DNA from: an uncultured Pseudomonadales bacterium
Lineage (GTDB): Bacteria > Pseudomonadota > Gammaproteobacteria > Pseudomonadales > Cellvibrionaceae
Assembly (NCBI GenBank): GCA_947487765.1
Contig: CANKXO010000001.1
Location: forward strand, 620,001-684,000
Direction of reading: 5' to 3'
Length of the DNA stretch: 64,000 nt
This document shows, one piece after another, positions 46,324 through 55,738 of this stretch (positions within the stretch are counted from its first letter, which is position 1; each line of letters begins with the position of its first letter). The position numbers and the translations under genes are program-made. The notes under the pieces are model-generated. The model was given only the letters and a program-made list of their open reading frames with translations, was not told the origin of the DNA and did no database searches.

Positions 46324-48050
46324 ATATTTACTCCCAACGTTTTTTCTGTTGAGTTGCTTTTAAGTGTTACTGCTCTTGCGGGGTAGAGTGCATCTTTAAA
46401 TGGTCTCAGTCCTAGTCGGCTAATGACCTCGATAAAACTTTCCCCTTCGATACGCTTATCAACATACACATCGAGAATAATGGCTATTGCCTCGGGGATA
46501 TCAGCAGCAGAAAAAGAAGGGCCTATAACTTTGCCTACTGTTGGTTTGGCAATATCGCCAGCAGAACCTCCGAGCATGATTTGATAAAACTCTGCCCCCT
46601 TTTTATCAACACCTAAAATACCAATATGGCTGATACTATGGTGGGCGCAAGCATTCATACAACCTGAAATTTTTAAACTCAGTTCACCTAGATCATAGAC
46701 ATAGTCCATGTCGTCAAAACGGCGTTGAATGGCTTCGGCAACCGGAATCGATTTAGCATTGGCCAATGCACAAAAGTCGCCGCCTGGGCAGCAGGTAATA
46801 TCAGTCATGGTTCCAATATTGGCACTGGTAAACCCATATTGTTTGGCTGCTAGCCAAAGTTCTAATAAATCACTACTGGCGACATCTGCAAGAACAATAT
46901 TTTGTTGTTGAGTGGTGCGCACCTCGCCGAATGAATAACGATCGGCTAAATCAGCCACAGCTTGCAGTTGTCTATCCGTTATATCGCCTGCAGGTATGCC
47001 TGTTGGCTTTAATGATAGTGTGACAGTGCGGTAACCTGGTATTTTGTGTTCTCCGGTATTTCGAGTTAACCATCGTTTAAATGCGCGTTGGCTGGGTTCT
47101 AATAGGTCAGTTGTTAAACGATTGAGTTCCCCTTCAACTGTTTTAACGTCTAATGTTTGGTAATTGGGTGAAGAGAAATAATTTTGCATATTGTTGATCG
47201 CTTCCTCTTGTAGCTCAGGATAGTGATCTCTAATACGTAACCATTCTATTTCAATTTTTTCGGCAAAAGATTCAATGCCTGTTGCACGTACTAAAATTTT
47301 TAAACGAGCTTTGTATTTATTATCCCGACGACCTTGTTGGTTGTAGATTCTTAATATGGCACAAAGGTATGATAGTAAATCACGTTCGGGTAAAAAATCT
47401 CGTAGTAATGATGCTTTGATAGGAGTGCGACCCAGACCGCCACCTACAAATACACGAAAGCCTCGACCATGTTCATTTTCAAGAATCTGTAGGCCAATGT
47501 CATGAAATTGTATGGATGCTCTATCCTGTGTCGCGCCACTAATAGCGATTTTAAATTTTCGCGGTAAAAACGCGAACTCTGGGTGCAGTGTCGACCATTG
47601 TCGGACAAGTTCGCAATATGGTCTTGGGTCGATAATTTCATCAGCAGCAACGCCTGCAAGTGGGTCTGATGTTACATTGCGAATACAATTACCGCTGGTT
47701 TGTATAGTATGCATTTCTACTTCAGACAGTTCTTTAAGTAACTCAGGAATGGTTTCTAGCTTCGGCCAGTTAAATTGAATGTTTTGGCGAGTAGTAATAT
47801 GGCAATAACCCTTGTCATAGTCGCGGCTGATAGAGGCCAGTTTACGAAGTTGCGTACTGGACAGCATGCCGTAAGGTACAGCGACTCGTAGCATTGGAGC
47901 GAGGCGTTGAATATAGAGGCCGTTTTGTAAACGCAATGGTAAAAAAGCATCGTCACTTAAGTTGCCTTTTAAAAAACGTTGAGTCTGGTCGCGAAACTGT
48001 GTTACTCGTTCACGTAATAATTGTTTGTCGATATCGTTATAAACGTACAT
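46320..48050 (-). CDS. cysI: Sulfite reductase, sirohaem/4Fe-4S haemoprotein (CysI-like)
   Basis: The 576 residues have the duplicated ferredoxin-like half-domain and sirohaem-binding architecture of assimilatory sulfite/nitrite reductases. The first half has YGMLSSTQLRKLASISRDYDKGYCHITTRQNIQF and SGNCIRNVTSDP. The cluster ligands are CPGGDFC (Cx5C) and CMNAC (Cx3C), followed by AHHSISHIG. Pairing with DUF934 points to sulfite rather than nitrite. The CysJ flavoprotein and CysH are not adjacent, so electrons probably come from ferredoxin or a separate reductase. Confidence 0.9.
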   Translation of the reverse strand: MYVYNDIDKQLLRERVTQFRDQTQRFLKGNLSDDAFLPLRLQNGLYIQRLAPMLRVAVPYGMLSSTQLRKLASISRDYDKGYCHITTRQNIQFNWPKLETIPELLKELSEVEMHTIQTSGNCIRNVTSDPLAGVAADEIIDPRPYCELVRQWSTLHPEFAFLPRKFKIAISGATQDRASIQFHDIGLQILENEHGRGFRVFVGGGLGRTPIKASLLRDFLPERDLLSYLCAILRIYNQQGRRDNKYKARLKILVRATGIESFAEKIEIEWLRIRDHYPELQEEAINNMQNYFSSPNYQTLDVKTVEGELNRLTTDLLEPSQRAFKRWLTRNTGEHKIPGYRTVTLSLKPTGIPAGDITDRQLQAVADLADRYSFGEVRTTQQQNIVLADVASSDLLELWLAAKQYGFTSANIGTMTDITCCPGGDFCALANAKSIPVAEAIQRRFDDMDYVYDLGELSLKISGCMNACAHHSISHIGILGVDKKGAEFYQIMLGGSAGDIAKPTVGKVIGPSFSAADIPEAIAIILDVYVDKRIEGESFIEVISRLGLRPFKDALYPARAVTLKSNSTEKTLGVNI

Positions 48051-48126
48051 GCCATACCTTTAATGTTAGTTTACATCCACACGGCGAATGTTTTTTAGGT
48101 AGCTTTAGGGAGCCATCTATGTTGTC

Positions 48127-49692
48127 TTAATGAGGTGAGGTTTGTTTTGACGGTGCTGGCTCTGACAAATGTACCGGTGAAATAAAGCTAGCTGCTTTTT
48201 CTATAGCGATAGAACTATCTGTTAGGGAATGTATTTGAAAAATAACATTCTGTTTTACCTGAATCACATCAGTACTTTTCAATACAGCACGCAATGGCAG
48301 ATTAAATAATTCACCTTCCTCTAGAAATATTTTACGACGCCCTTTTAGAGTATAAGGTGGTAATACAGATACTTCGTAGTATTGAGCTTGGCGACTCATG
48401 TTGCCAAGGCGTATTAGGTATACATTTTCGATATTACCGTTGCGCTCATGATATAAGTTGACGCCACGGTCGCGGCTGATGCTGACATCTAATGGTGTGC
48501 GATTAAATAGCTGAGCGACAAACAAGCCAGTAATAATTAATAACAATATACTATACGCAATGAAACGTGGGTTGGGTAAATGGCTTTTTATCTCGTTGCT
48601 TTTATTTTTTAGGCTGTTTTCTAAATTATTTTCTAGTTCTTCATCGGATGCAAAACGAATTAAACCACGTGGATAATTCATACGATCCATAATATTGTCA
48701 CAGGCATCGATACACAGTCCACAGTTGATGCAGTCTGCTTGCAGTCCATCGCGAATATCAATATCTACCGGGCATACTTGTACACACCAGCTGCAATCAA
48801 CACAGTCGCCTAACCCTGCAGTCTTGTGATCAACTTTAGGGCTGCGTGGTAAACGCTTCATACTAATCGTATCAGTATTTTGTAATCTGTATTTATTCAA
48901 GCTAGCGCCGGTAGTGGCATCAACAAAAGAGTCTCCACGTATAGCATCGTAGGCAACGACTTTTGTACTTTTGTCATACATAACAGATTGAAATCGTGAG
49001 TAGGGGCATATGTGTTGGCACATTTTTTCGCGCATCCAACCAGCGTTTAGGTACGTGGCCAAGGCAAAAAAACCTATCCAGAATACTGCATCTAAGCCTG
49101 TATTGAATTGAATGAGGTCATTTGTTAATTCACGTACATCATAGAAGTAAGCAACAAAGGTAAAACTGGTTAATAATGCAAGCACCCACCACAATAGGTG
49201 CTTACTACTTTTGCGCAGTAATTTTTCAATATCCCAGGCTCTGGCATCGAGCTTAATACGATGTTGTCGGTCGCCTTCACATTTGTCCTCTATCCAAATA
49301 AACATTTGTGTCCAGATAGTTTGTGGACAGCTAAATCCGCACCAGACTCTGCCGACCCATACTGTAACGGCGAATAAGGCGAGTGCTGAAATAATCAGTA
49401 ACCACGCTAACAACATTCCATCTTGAGGCCAGAATGTCATCCAGAAAATATGAAATTTACGCGTAGTCAAATCTAAAAATATCGCTGGGCGTTCGTCTAT
49501 ACGCAGCCAAGGTATTAGGAGAAAAGACAGTAAAAGGGGTGTGGCAATATTGCGCCGCAGTCGTTGATAAAAACCACTGATACGACGAGTATAAATTTTC
49601 TCTTCTTTGATTTGGTAGTGAGGTTCGCTAGATGATTGGTTTACATGGGCTTGTTTTACAGGAAGTTGTTTTACCGGTATTTGTGCTGACAT
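48127..49692 (-). CDS. ccoG: Cytochrome c oxidase accessory protein CcoG (FixG/RdxA)
   Basis: A 521-residue inner-membrane ferredoxin that supports copper delivery to cbb3 oxidase. It has about five helices, the CGFSCPQTIWTQMFIW motif, two 4Fe-4S clusters (CVDCSWCVQVCP and CINCGLCIDACD), and a C-terminal Ig-like periplasmic domain after the last helix. No ccoNOPQ, ccoH, ccoI or ccoS is seen here, so it is separated from its usual partners. It diverges from the MocR regulator. Confidence 0.94.
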   Translation of the reverse strand: MSAQIPVKQLPVKQAHVNQSSSEPHYQIKEEKIYTRRISGFYQRLRRNIATPLLLSFLLIPWLRIDERPAIFLDLTTRKFHIFWMTFWPQDGMLLAWLLIISALALFAVTVWVGRVWCGFSCPQTIWTQMFIWIEDKCEGDRQHRIKLDARAWDIEKLLRKSSKHLLWWVLALLTSFTFVAYFYDVRELTNDLIQFNTGLDAVFWIGFFALATYLNAGWMREKMCQHICPYSRFQSVMYDKSTKVVAYDAIRGDSFVDATTGASLNKYRLQNTDTISMKRLPRSPKVDHKTAGLGDCVDCSWCVQVCPVDIDIRDGLQADCINCGLCIDACDNIMDRMNYPRGLIRFASDEELENNLENSLKNKSNEIKSHLPNPRFIAYSILLLIITGLFVAQLFNRTPLDVSISRDRGVNLYHERNGNIENVYLIRLGNMSRQAQYYEVSVLPPYTLKGRRKIFLEEGELFNLPLRAVLKSTDVIQVKQNVIFQIHSLTDSSIAIEKAASFISPVHLSEPAPSKQTSPH

Positions 49693-49794
49693 ATCACACC
49701 CTCATCACATGGTTGAGCCTATTGTTGTCGCTCTCGGTAAGAAGAGAGAAAGGCTGTTTTATCGTGTGAATAGAGTAATATTTTCCTTTTTATG

Positions 49795-49879
49795 GGTACA
49801 GAGCCAAAAAAAACTATATACTTGGGTACAGATGGCCTTGTAGTAGTTCTGTACCGATGTTTTATTTTTCATCTGTACC
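49795..49879. promoter_or_regulatory. Four-copy GGTACAGA operator before the MocR gene
   Basis: GGTACAGA occurs directly at 49795-49802 and 49825-49832 (30 bp apart, about three helical turns), and inverted as TCTGTACC at 49848-49855 and 49872-49879 (24 bp apart). The outer copies extend to ATGGGTACAGA/TCTGTACCCAT. Such direct and inverted sets are typical of MocR/GabR-type regulators, so autoregulation is likely. Confidence 0.75.
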
Positions 49880-49944
49880 CATTTTTTTAAATTATTAAGG
49901 TTTGTGCACTTTTATTGGGTTGTTTATTAAAAACATTACAAAGT

Positions 49945-51465
49945 ATGCAAGAAGACAGTAAGCTCAAAACTCATTATGCCTACCAGAAATTGGCTTTTGA
50001 GTTACGTGAACAGATAGAGTCTGGTCAGTTAGCTGAAGGCACTCGTATGCCATCCGTTCGCAGTCTGTGCCATGAGACTAAATTATCGAAGTCAACGGTG
50101 TTGGGGGCTTACAATCGCCTAGAGGTTGATGGTCTCATTGAGTCTCGGCCACGATCAGGTTTTTTTGTGTGTCACCAAGAATTGAAGAAGCCTCTGCTTA
50201 AGACGCCCGCAATCAGTCAACCTTCATTAACACCAGCACCGGTATCGGCTGGGCAGGTGCTTGTCGATATTATGCAACAGGGTGCAGCTTTTGATCTGCT
50301 GCCGAGTCATCAGCTTCAGGCTAATAGTAAGCGCAGCTATGAATCACGAGGCGTTGTTGATGAACCTGAAAATATTGAGTTGCGGCGTTGTTTAGCGCGG
50401 GCTCAACGCCGACAAAATCATCGTGAACAACTTTATTATGACAGCCCTGCTGGATTAGTGCCTTTACGTGCTCAATTGGCGCAGCGGATGGCTTTATCCG
50501 GAAGCCAGCTAAGTGCAGATGATCTGCTCATTACTTCGGGTTGTCAGCATTCTCTATTACTCGCTCTGATGGCAACAACCTCGCCTGGTGATTTAGTCGC
50601 ATTGGAGTCCCCAGGGTTTTATGGGGCTTTTCAATTACTAGAAACGCTAGGTTTAAAAGCATTAGAGCTTTCCAGCGATGCAAATACCGGTATAAGCCCT
50701 GAGGCATTAGTATTGGCACTAGAGCATTGGGATATTAAAGCATTAATTCTCACGCCAGCGTTTGCAACACCGACAGGTAGCCTTATGCCTGACTCTCATA
50801 AGCGTCGTATTTTAGAGTTGGCGATACCACGAAAAATCGCAATTATCGAAGACGATATCTATGGTGAATTAGCCTTTGGTTTACAGAGTAGTCGCCCGCG
50901 CAGTTTGCATTCGTTGGAGCAAGAATTATTTAGCAGCAATACAGAAGATGGTAATGTATTACTGTGTTCTTCTTTTTCTAAATGTTTATCACGTGACTTG
51001 CGTATCGGATGGATAGCCCCAGGCCGTTATCGTGCTCAAGTGCAACGCCTTAAACTGGTGACATCACTGGCCAGCAGTCAGACACAGCAATTAGGCTTGA
51101 GTGAATTCTTATCATCAGGTGGTTTAAATCGTCATTTGCGCGCATTGCGACAGCGTTTACAGCAGCAGCGCATAGAGTTACAACGATTGATTGCAGAGTT
51201 TCTTCCTATGGCGGTAAGTTGTAGTCAACCAGTAGGGGGGGTATGCTTATGGCTAGAACTACCTCAAGGTGTAGATTCGATTAAGCTCTATGCAACAGCA
51301 CGTAAAGATGGAGTAATTCTTACTCCTGGTGCATTGTTTAGTGGTCAGGAACGCTATCAAAATTTTTTGCGTTTGAGTTTTTCTCATCCTTGGAATTCTG
51401 AACGCATTGCAGCGCTGAAGTATGTAGGGAAGCTTATAGATGATGAAATTAAAGCAAATAATTAG
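49945..51465 (+). CDS. MocR-type regulator (GntR HTH plus PLP aminotransferase-like domain)
   Basis: About 506 residues from the ATG at 49945. The N-terminal GntR winged helix (about 10-75, GTRMPSVRSLCHETKLSKSTVLGAYN) is joined by a linker to a fold-type I aminotransferase-like domain. The PLP lysine is visible in CSSFSKCLSRDLRIGW, with EDDIYGEL and the Asp/Tyr cofactor pocket. Such proteins bind PLP or an amino-acid aldimine and regulate vitamin B6, GABA or transport genes. A four-copy operator lies just before it; the next gene is a RidA-family protein, which also deals with PLP-derived enamines. Confidence 0.92.
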   Translation: MQEDSKLKTHYAYQKLAFELREQIESGQLAEGTRMPSVRSLCHETKLSKSTVLGAYNRLEVDGLIESRPRSGFFVCHQELKKPLLKTPAISQPSLTPAPVSAGQVLVDIMQQGAAFDLLPSHQLQANSKRSYESRGVVDEPENIELRRCLARAQRRQNHREQLYYDSPAGLVPLRAQLAQRMALSGSQLSADDLLITSGCQHSLLLALMATTSPGDLVALESPGFYGAFQLLETLGLKALELSSDANTGISPEALVLALEHWDIKALILTPAFATPTGSLMPDSHKRRILELAIPRKIAIIEDDIYGELAFGLQSSRPRSLHSLEQELFSSNTEDGNVLLCSSFSKCLSRDLRIGWIAPGRYRAQVQRLKLVTSLASSQTQQLGLSEFLSSGGLNRHLRALRQRLQQQRIELQRLIAEFLPMAVSCSQPVGGVCLWLELPQGVDSIKLYATARKDGVILTPGALFSGQERYQNFLRLSFSHPWNSERIAALKYVGKLIDDEIKANN

Positions 51466-51546
51466 ATGGTGGTTTTTTCTTCTTTATATTATTTAAAAAT
51501 AAAATTGAGAAAATGTTATAGATTTTTTGCGTTCTAAAGTGAATTG

Positions 51547-51954
51547 ATGATAATGCTAGATAAAAAACAAATATATCCAAAGAGTTCGGAAAATTACTAT
51601 GACGATTGGGGGTTTTCTCCCGCTATAGAAAGTAACGGCTTTATATTTATTTCAGGTTGTACAGGAACACGTTCTGATGGTTCTGTTCCTAGCGATATTG
51701 AAGAACAGACACATATTGCTTTTCAGCGTATTAAAAAGTCTCTTGATGAGGCGGGTATAGGGTTTGAATCCCTTGTTGACCTAACGAGTTACCATGTTGG
51801 CTTAGGTGAACGCTTAGAAAAATTCATGAAAGTTAAATCACAATATATTCCTGAATTGTTTCCAGCTTGGACGGCGATTGGTGTGTCAGAATTAGCAGCT
51901 AAGGGGGCATTAGTTGAAGTTCGTGTCATTGCAAGAGCTCAACATAATCATTGA
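51547..51954 (+). CDS. RidA/YjgF-family protein
   Basis: About 135 residues. Landmarks are GFIFISGCTGTRSDG, EEQTHIAFQRIKKSLDEAGIGFESLVDLTSYHVGL and the ending GALVEVRVIARAQ. The family hydrolyses reactive imines/enamines made by PLP enzymes; the key Arg of RidA falls in EVRVIA, consistent with activity. Start choice among TTG 51544, ATG 51547 and ATG 51553 is open. It follows the MocR gene by about 80 bases and may share its regulation. Confidence 0.87.
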   Translation: MIMLDKKQIYPKSSENYYDDWGFSPAIESNGFIFISGCTGTRSDGSVPSDIEEQTHIAFQRIKKSLDEAGIGFESLVDLTSYHVGLGERLEKFMKVKSQYIPELFPAWTAIGVSELAAKGALVEVRVIARAQHNH

Positions 51955-52060
51955 AATTTTTATAGGAAATTACTGAATAGGGTTGTCTAGGTTGTGGGTA
52001 CTTATAAATTTAGTGTGCTCTATAATAGTTATATAATAAATCTAAAGATAAGGATACATT

Positions 52061-52684
52061 ATGCCTGATCTATCGTCATTGCCTCCACAGCTTATCGCTC
52101 CTTTTGCCATTGTTTTTGCGTTGGCACTCTTTGTTTCTAAGATATTTGATATTATAGAAAAATGGAAAAAGCTGAAGTCTGCCAAGTCCATACCAAAAAG
52201 TACAAGCCAAGATATAGAAAACCAGAAAAAAGGTAAAGAAAATAATGAAATAGAAGGTGAAACGGAAGGGCAACAAAAGAAAAAAGTAGAGGATAAAGAA
52301 GCGACAGAAGGGAGTGAAAAATTGCTCACTGAACGAGATCAGGCGGATGCAGTGATTGAAGCTATAGATATTTTAACTAAGAAAAAAATATTCTTATATT
52401 CTTTTCTTGGTGCGATAACTATCAGTGTTTTAGCTACACTTATACAAGCTATATTTATCAGCTCATCGCCATTCTTTGAAAATCAACTTTATAATTTAAT
52501 GTATAGTGTTTTTTTTGGGTTTATTTCAGCGATTATCTGTACGTTTTTTATTAGTAAGAAGTTTTCATTGATTCGCCAAAATATTATAGTTGCTATTTTA
52601 ATGGGGCTTGGCGTGACGACATTACTCTCTATGCCGATTGGAGTGATTACTACCATTTATCATGTCAATAGGGCTTTTGGTTAG
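52061..52684 (+). CDS. Membrane protein of unknown function with charged loop
   Basis: A 207-residue protein: one N-terminal helix (about 11-28) and about three more helices after residue 110. Between them is a very polar, lysine/glutamate-rich segment (about 35-95). AAGG lies before the ATG. I recognise no family or catalytic motif. The neighbours on both sides are small metabolic or exporter genes and give no clue. Confidence 0.6.
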   Translation: MPDLSSLPPQLIAPFAIVFALALFVSKIFDIIEKWKKLKSAKSIPKSTSQDIENQKKGKENNEIEGETEGQQKKKVEDKEATEGSEKLLTERDQADAVIEAIDILTKKKIFLYSFLGAITISVLATLIQAIFISSSPFFENQLYNLMYSVFFGFISAIICTFFISKKFSLIRQNIIVAILMGLGVTTLLSMPIGVITTIYHVNRAFG

Positions 52685-52758
52685 TAAATTTTTTCATTAG
52701 ATTACCTGTTTTTACTAAATAATCACTTAGAGGTAGTGATAATAAGCGGATAAAAGAT

Positions 52759-53115
52759 ATGATAGACCACTTTAATTTACCCGTAGCAGATTTAGAGTGT
52801 AGTTCTCAGTTCTATAGTGCTGTACTGAAAAGTCTGGATATGAAACTATTAATGCATGATAAAGATGCCGTTGGCTTCGGGAAAGAGTTTTGGGAGTTTG
52901 GTATCGTGCTAGAGCCTAATAATACGACGAAAATACATTTGGCATTTGTTGCGAGTAGGCGTGAGCAAGTTCGACGTTTTCATTCTAATGCGCTGAAAGC
53001 AGGTGGGCTTGATAATGGCAGCCCGGGTTTGAGACCTGAATATTCACCATCGTATTACTCTGCTTATATCATTGATCCTGATGGCCATAATATCGAAGCT
53101 GTTTGTCGATATTAA
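52759..53115 (+). CDS. VOC-family (glyoxalase/bleomycin resistance-like) protein
   Basis: A 118-residue protein with the vicinal oxygen chelate fold: MIDHFNLPVADLECSSQFYSAVL at the start, VGFGKEFWEFGI, IHLAFVASRREQVRRFHSNALKAGG, and the metal-ligand ending SAYIIDPDGHNIEAVCR. His near the start and Glu at the end are the usual metal ligands. Substrate unknown. The LysE-family gene follows. Confidence 0.88.
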   Translation: MIDHFNLPVADLECSSQFYSAVLKSLDMKLLMHDKDAVGFGKEFWEFGIVLEPNNTTKIHLAFVASRREQVRRFHSNALKAGGLDNGSPGLRPEYSPSYYSAYIIDPDGHNIEAVCRY

Positions 53116-53194
53116 TTGAAACCCATTGAAAGCCAAAGGATAGAATTGTTCATTGCTATTACCCAGTATTTTATTAGTCACCCAGGAGGCTGGT

Positions 53195-53821
53195 TTGATT
53201 TCGTTGGAAACATTAACCCTCTTTTTTATCACAACGCTTATTGTTGTGCTTTCACCTGGGCCTGCAGCACTTGCAGCAGCAGCTGAGGGAGCATCAAGCG
53301 GTTTCAAAAAATCAATACTGGTTGTTTTCGGGATTGCATCGGCGAATGTGGTCTATTTTATTTTATCTGCTACAGGTATTGCTGCATTAATTATTGCTTC
53401 ACACACATTGTTTACTGTTATTAAATGGATAGGTATTGCTTATTTACTTTATCTTGGTTTTAGTGCAATTTTTAGTAGTTCTGGGCCCCTCAGTATTTCT
53501 CCCACTGGGCGGCAACCAAGTAAGTGGTATAAAAGATTCTTAAAGGGGTTTGTTATCGAAATATCAAACCCTAAAGCATTACTGTATTTTTCGGCGCTAT
53601 TGCCGCAGTTTATTGATATTTCTAATCCGGTTATCCCCCAATTAGCCGTACTTTGTGTCATCACTATTTTTCTTGATATCTCTTGCTATTGTCTATATGG
53701 ATATTTAGGTTTTAAATCTATGAATAGAGGTGTTAAACCCTTTCTTGCCAAAATAATCAATCGCTCCGCAGGTTGTATGCTAATTTTGGCTGGATTTAAA
53801 ATGGCATCAGTACAGCAGTAG
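53195..53821 (+). CDS. LysE-family translocator
   Basis: An amino acid or metabolite exporter of the LysE/RhtB superfamily, about 208 residues with six helices. Landmarks are VVLSPGPAALAAAAEGASSGFKKS near the N-terminus and FLKGFVIEISNPKALLYFSALLPQFID in the middle. A textbook AGGAGG at 53184-53189 points to the TTG at 53195 as start, so the longer frame from 53153 is not used. The DUF6653-like gene follows after 10 bases, probably in the same transcript. Confidence 0.87.
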   Translation: MISLETLTLFFITTLIVVLSPGPAALAAAAEGASSGFKKSILVVFGIASANVVYFILSATGIAALIIASHTLFTVIKWIGIAYLLYLGFSAIFSSSGPLSISPTGRQPSKWYKRFLKGFVIEISNPKALLYFSALLPQFIDISNPVIPQLAVLCVITIFLDISCYCLYGYLGFKSMNRGVKPFLAKIINRSAGCMLILAGFKMASVQQ

Positions 53822-53831
53822 TGAGGTACAA

Positions 53832-54341
53832 ATGACTTTTGAAAGAAGAATAGCGGAACTATTTAATTTGACCGATGAAAACTGGATGAAGCACTCGAAC
53901 CCTATTAGTGTTTGGAGTCGATATTCTGTTTTACCTTTAATTGTCATCGCTTTCTGGAGCCGGTTATGGCTAGATTGGTGGTGTTTAATTCCTATTGTGG
54001 TATCGCTTGCTTGGCTGGTTTTTAATCCTGTTCTTTTTAAAAAACCAAAGTCTACGAAAAACTGGGCGTCTAAAGCGGTATTGGGCGAGAGAGTCTATTT
54101 GAATCGAGATAGGATTAAAATTCCTGAACATCATAATGTCCCGTTGCTTGGTATTTTAAATGTACTCTCTTTTATCGGTTTGGTTTTAACTATATGGTCA
54201 ATAATATATTATTCAATATTAGGGGCTGTTATAGGTATTGCATTAGCCTATCTTGGTAAAAGCTGGTTTTTAGATCGTATGGTTTGGTTGTATGAAGATA
54301 TGAAAGAAGAAAATGAAACGTACAAGAGCTGGGAATATTGA
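53832..54341 (+). CDS. DUF6653-like membrane protein
   Basis: A 169-residue protein with four predicted membrane helices. Its opening (RIAELFNLTDENWMKHSNPISVWSRYSVLPLIVIAFWSRLWLDWW) matches what I remember of the DUF6653 family, of unknown function. The ending FLDRMVWLYEDMKEE is also typical. GAGG precedes the ATG, 10 bases after the LysE-family stop; the two genes appear co-transcribed. Confidence 0.65.
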   Translation: MTFERRIAELFNLTDENWMKHSNPISVWSRYSVLPLIVIAFWSRLWLDWWCLIPIVVSLAWLVFNPVLFKKPKSTKNWASKAVLGERVYLNRDRIKIPEHHNVPLLGILNVLSFIGLVLTIWSIIYYSILGAVIGIALAYLGKSWFLDRMVWLYEDMKEENETYKSWEY

Positions 54342-54395
54342 GTAACAATCAATGTATATCATTTGATTGATGTAATGCTGATATATTATAAATCT

Positions 54396-54800
54396 ATGCG
54401 TATATTTCCTATTTTATTAATCTTATTGTCTATGCCTTCGGAAGCCGCTGATATTAAGCCGTTTACGTCAGATGGATGTAGTTCTTTTCCTGATGGCACT
54501 CTTGCTCACAGGGACCTTTGGTATTCTTGCTGCAAAGCACATGATTACGCTTATTGGAAAGGAGGTACGTACCAAGAACGTATTGACGCAGATGAAGAGC
54601 TACAGACTTGTGTCGCAAAAGCAGGCGAGCCAGAAATTGCATTATTGATGCTTGCGGGAGTAAGAGTAGGGGGGACTCCCTATTTCCCCACGCAATTTAG
54701 ATGGGGTTATGGTTGGCCCTATTTCAGAGCATATCAAGTATTATCCGACGAGGATAAGTTGAAAATTCTAGAGCAGCTAGAGAAAAAAGAATTTAAGTAA
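54396..54800 (+). CDS. Secreted phospholipase A2-like protein
   Basis: About 134 residues from the ATG at 54396, beginning with a short signal peptide (MRIFPILLILLSMPSEAAD). The mature part has DGCSSFPDG, then YSCCKAHDYAYWKGG and ADEELQTCV. CCxxHDxxY is the PLA2 catalytic His-Asp motif, and the later Asp and Cys fit the partner helix and disulfides. No ribosome site distinguishes ATG 54375 from 54396. Enzymatic activity is plausible but not certain: several bacterial PLA2-fold proteins lack a known substrate. Confidence 0.65.
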   Translation: MRIFPILLILLSMPSEAADIKPFTSDGCSSFPDGTLAHRDLWYSCCKAHDYAYWKGGTYQERIDADEELQTCVAKAGEPEIALLMLAGVRVGGTPYFPTQFRWGYGWPYFRAYQVLSDEDKLKILEQLEKKEFK

Positions 54801-54838
54801 ATTAATTATAAAAGCAGTTGTATTGTTAGTCGTTATCT

Positions 54839-55717
54839 ATGAATATCATTTATATTGATCATCCCATTTCAGACCTTGAACGTGCAGAAATATTATTTCG
54901 AGGTGATCTAATTATTTATCGCAATGTTAATACCATGCAGCCGCTAATCGAGTACAGCGACAATTTATTAAAGCACGCTTTACACGGCCTTGACCCTACA
55001 AGCGCACAAACTTCTCTTGAACCTGAGGATTTTTTAGAAAAGACTGGTAAAGTGCAAACGGTATTCCGAAATGGGCAAAAGCCAAAGGATTTGTTTTTTT
55101 GTGTGCTGGAAGAATGTGGTGTTGACTTAAAGGTTAGCTATTACGATCACTTTCCAATGAGAATAGTGCCTTTTGATACAACGCATAATGGCGCGCATCG
55201 GGCAGCAATTGGCCACCATCGCGATACCTGGGGGAGTAATTTATCTTCACAGATTAATTGGTGGGCTCCATTGTATGAGCTGGAGGCTGAGCGAACCATT
55301 GCATTTTACCCTTATTATTGGTCCCATCCTATTGGTAATAACACGGATACTTGGCGTTTTGAGCAATATTTAGAAAAGAGAAAGCTAGCGTTAGCTGAAC
55401 GTCGCAGCGCTTACCCTTCTGCCCCTTCGCCTACGGAAATCATCGATGAGTCTGGCGTTGTGAAAGTTGTTCTAGAGCCAGGTGAGGTCTTGAATTTTTC
55501 CAGTGCACATTTGCATGCAAGTGTTCCTAACAGCACACGAAAAACGCGTTTTAGCGTAGAGATGAGGACGATTAATTTATATGATATACAATCTGGAAGG
55601 GAAGCACCGAATGTGGATAATGCAGGTATTGAACCTATGTACCAATGGTTCAAAGGGATAATCGATAGAGAATCCTTGGCAGAAGCTGCTATTGATCCTA
55701 TTAAAAATACTATATAA
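54839..55717 (+). CDS. Putative Fe(II)/2-oxoglutarate-dependent dioxygenase-like protein
   Basis: A 292-residue protein of no family I recall by name. It has the elements of the double-stranded beta-helix dioxygenases: an HxD motif in GHHRDTWGSN (about 125-134), a strand INWWAPLYEL, then a distal His in SSAHLHASVPN with a following Arg in RKTRFSVEMRT that would bind 2-oxoglutarate. The gap between motifs is long, as in phytanoyl-CoA-type enzymes. Substrate unknown. The next ORF begins 21 bases later. Confidence 0.55.
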   Translation: MNIIYIDHPISDLERAEILFRGDLIIYRNVNTMQPLIEYSDNLLKHALHGLDPTSAQTSLEPEDFLEKTGKVQTVFRNGQKPKDLFFCVLEECGVDLKVSYYDHFPMRIVPFDTTHNGAHRAAIGHHRDTWGSNLSSQINWWAPLYELEAERTIAFYPYYWSHPIGNNTDTWRFEQYLEKRKLALAERRSAYPSAPSPTEIIDESGVVKVVLEPGEVLNFSSAHLHASVPNSTRKTRFSVEMRTINLYDIQSGREAPNVDNAGIEPMYQWFKGIIDRESLAEAAIDPIKNTI

Positions 55718-55738
55718 AAATACGCAGATAAACTACTT

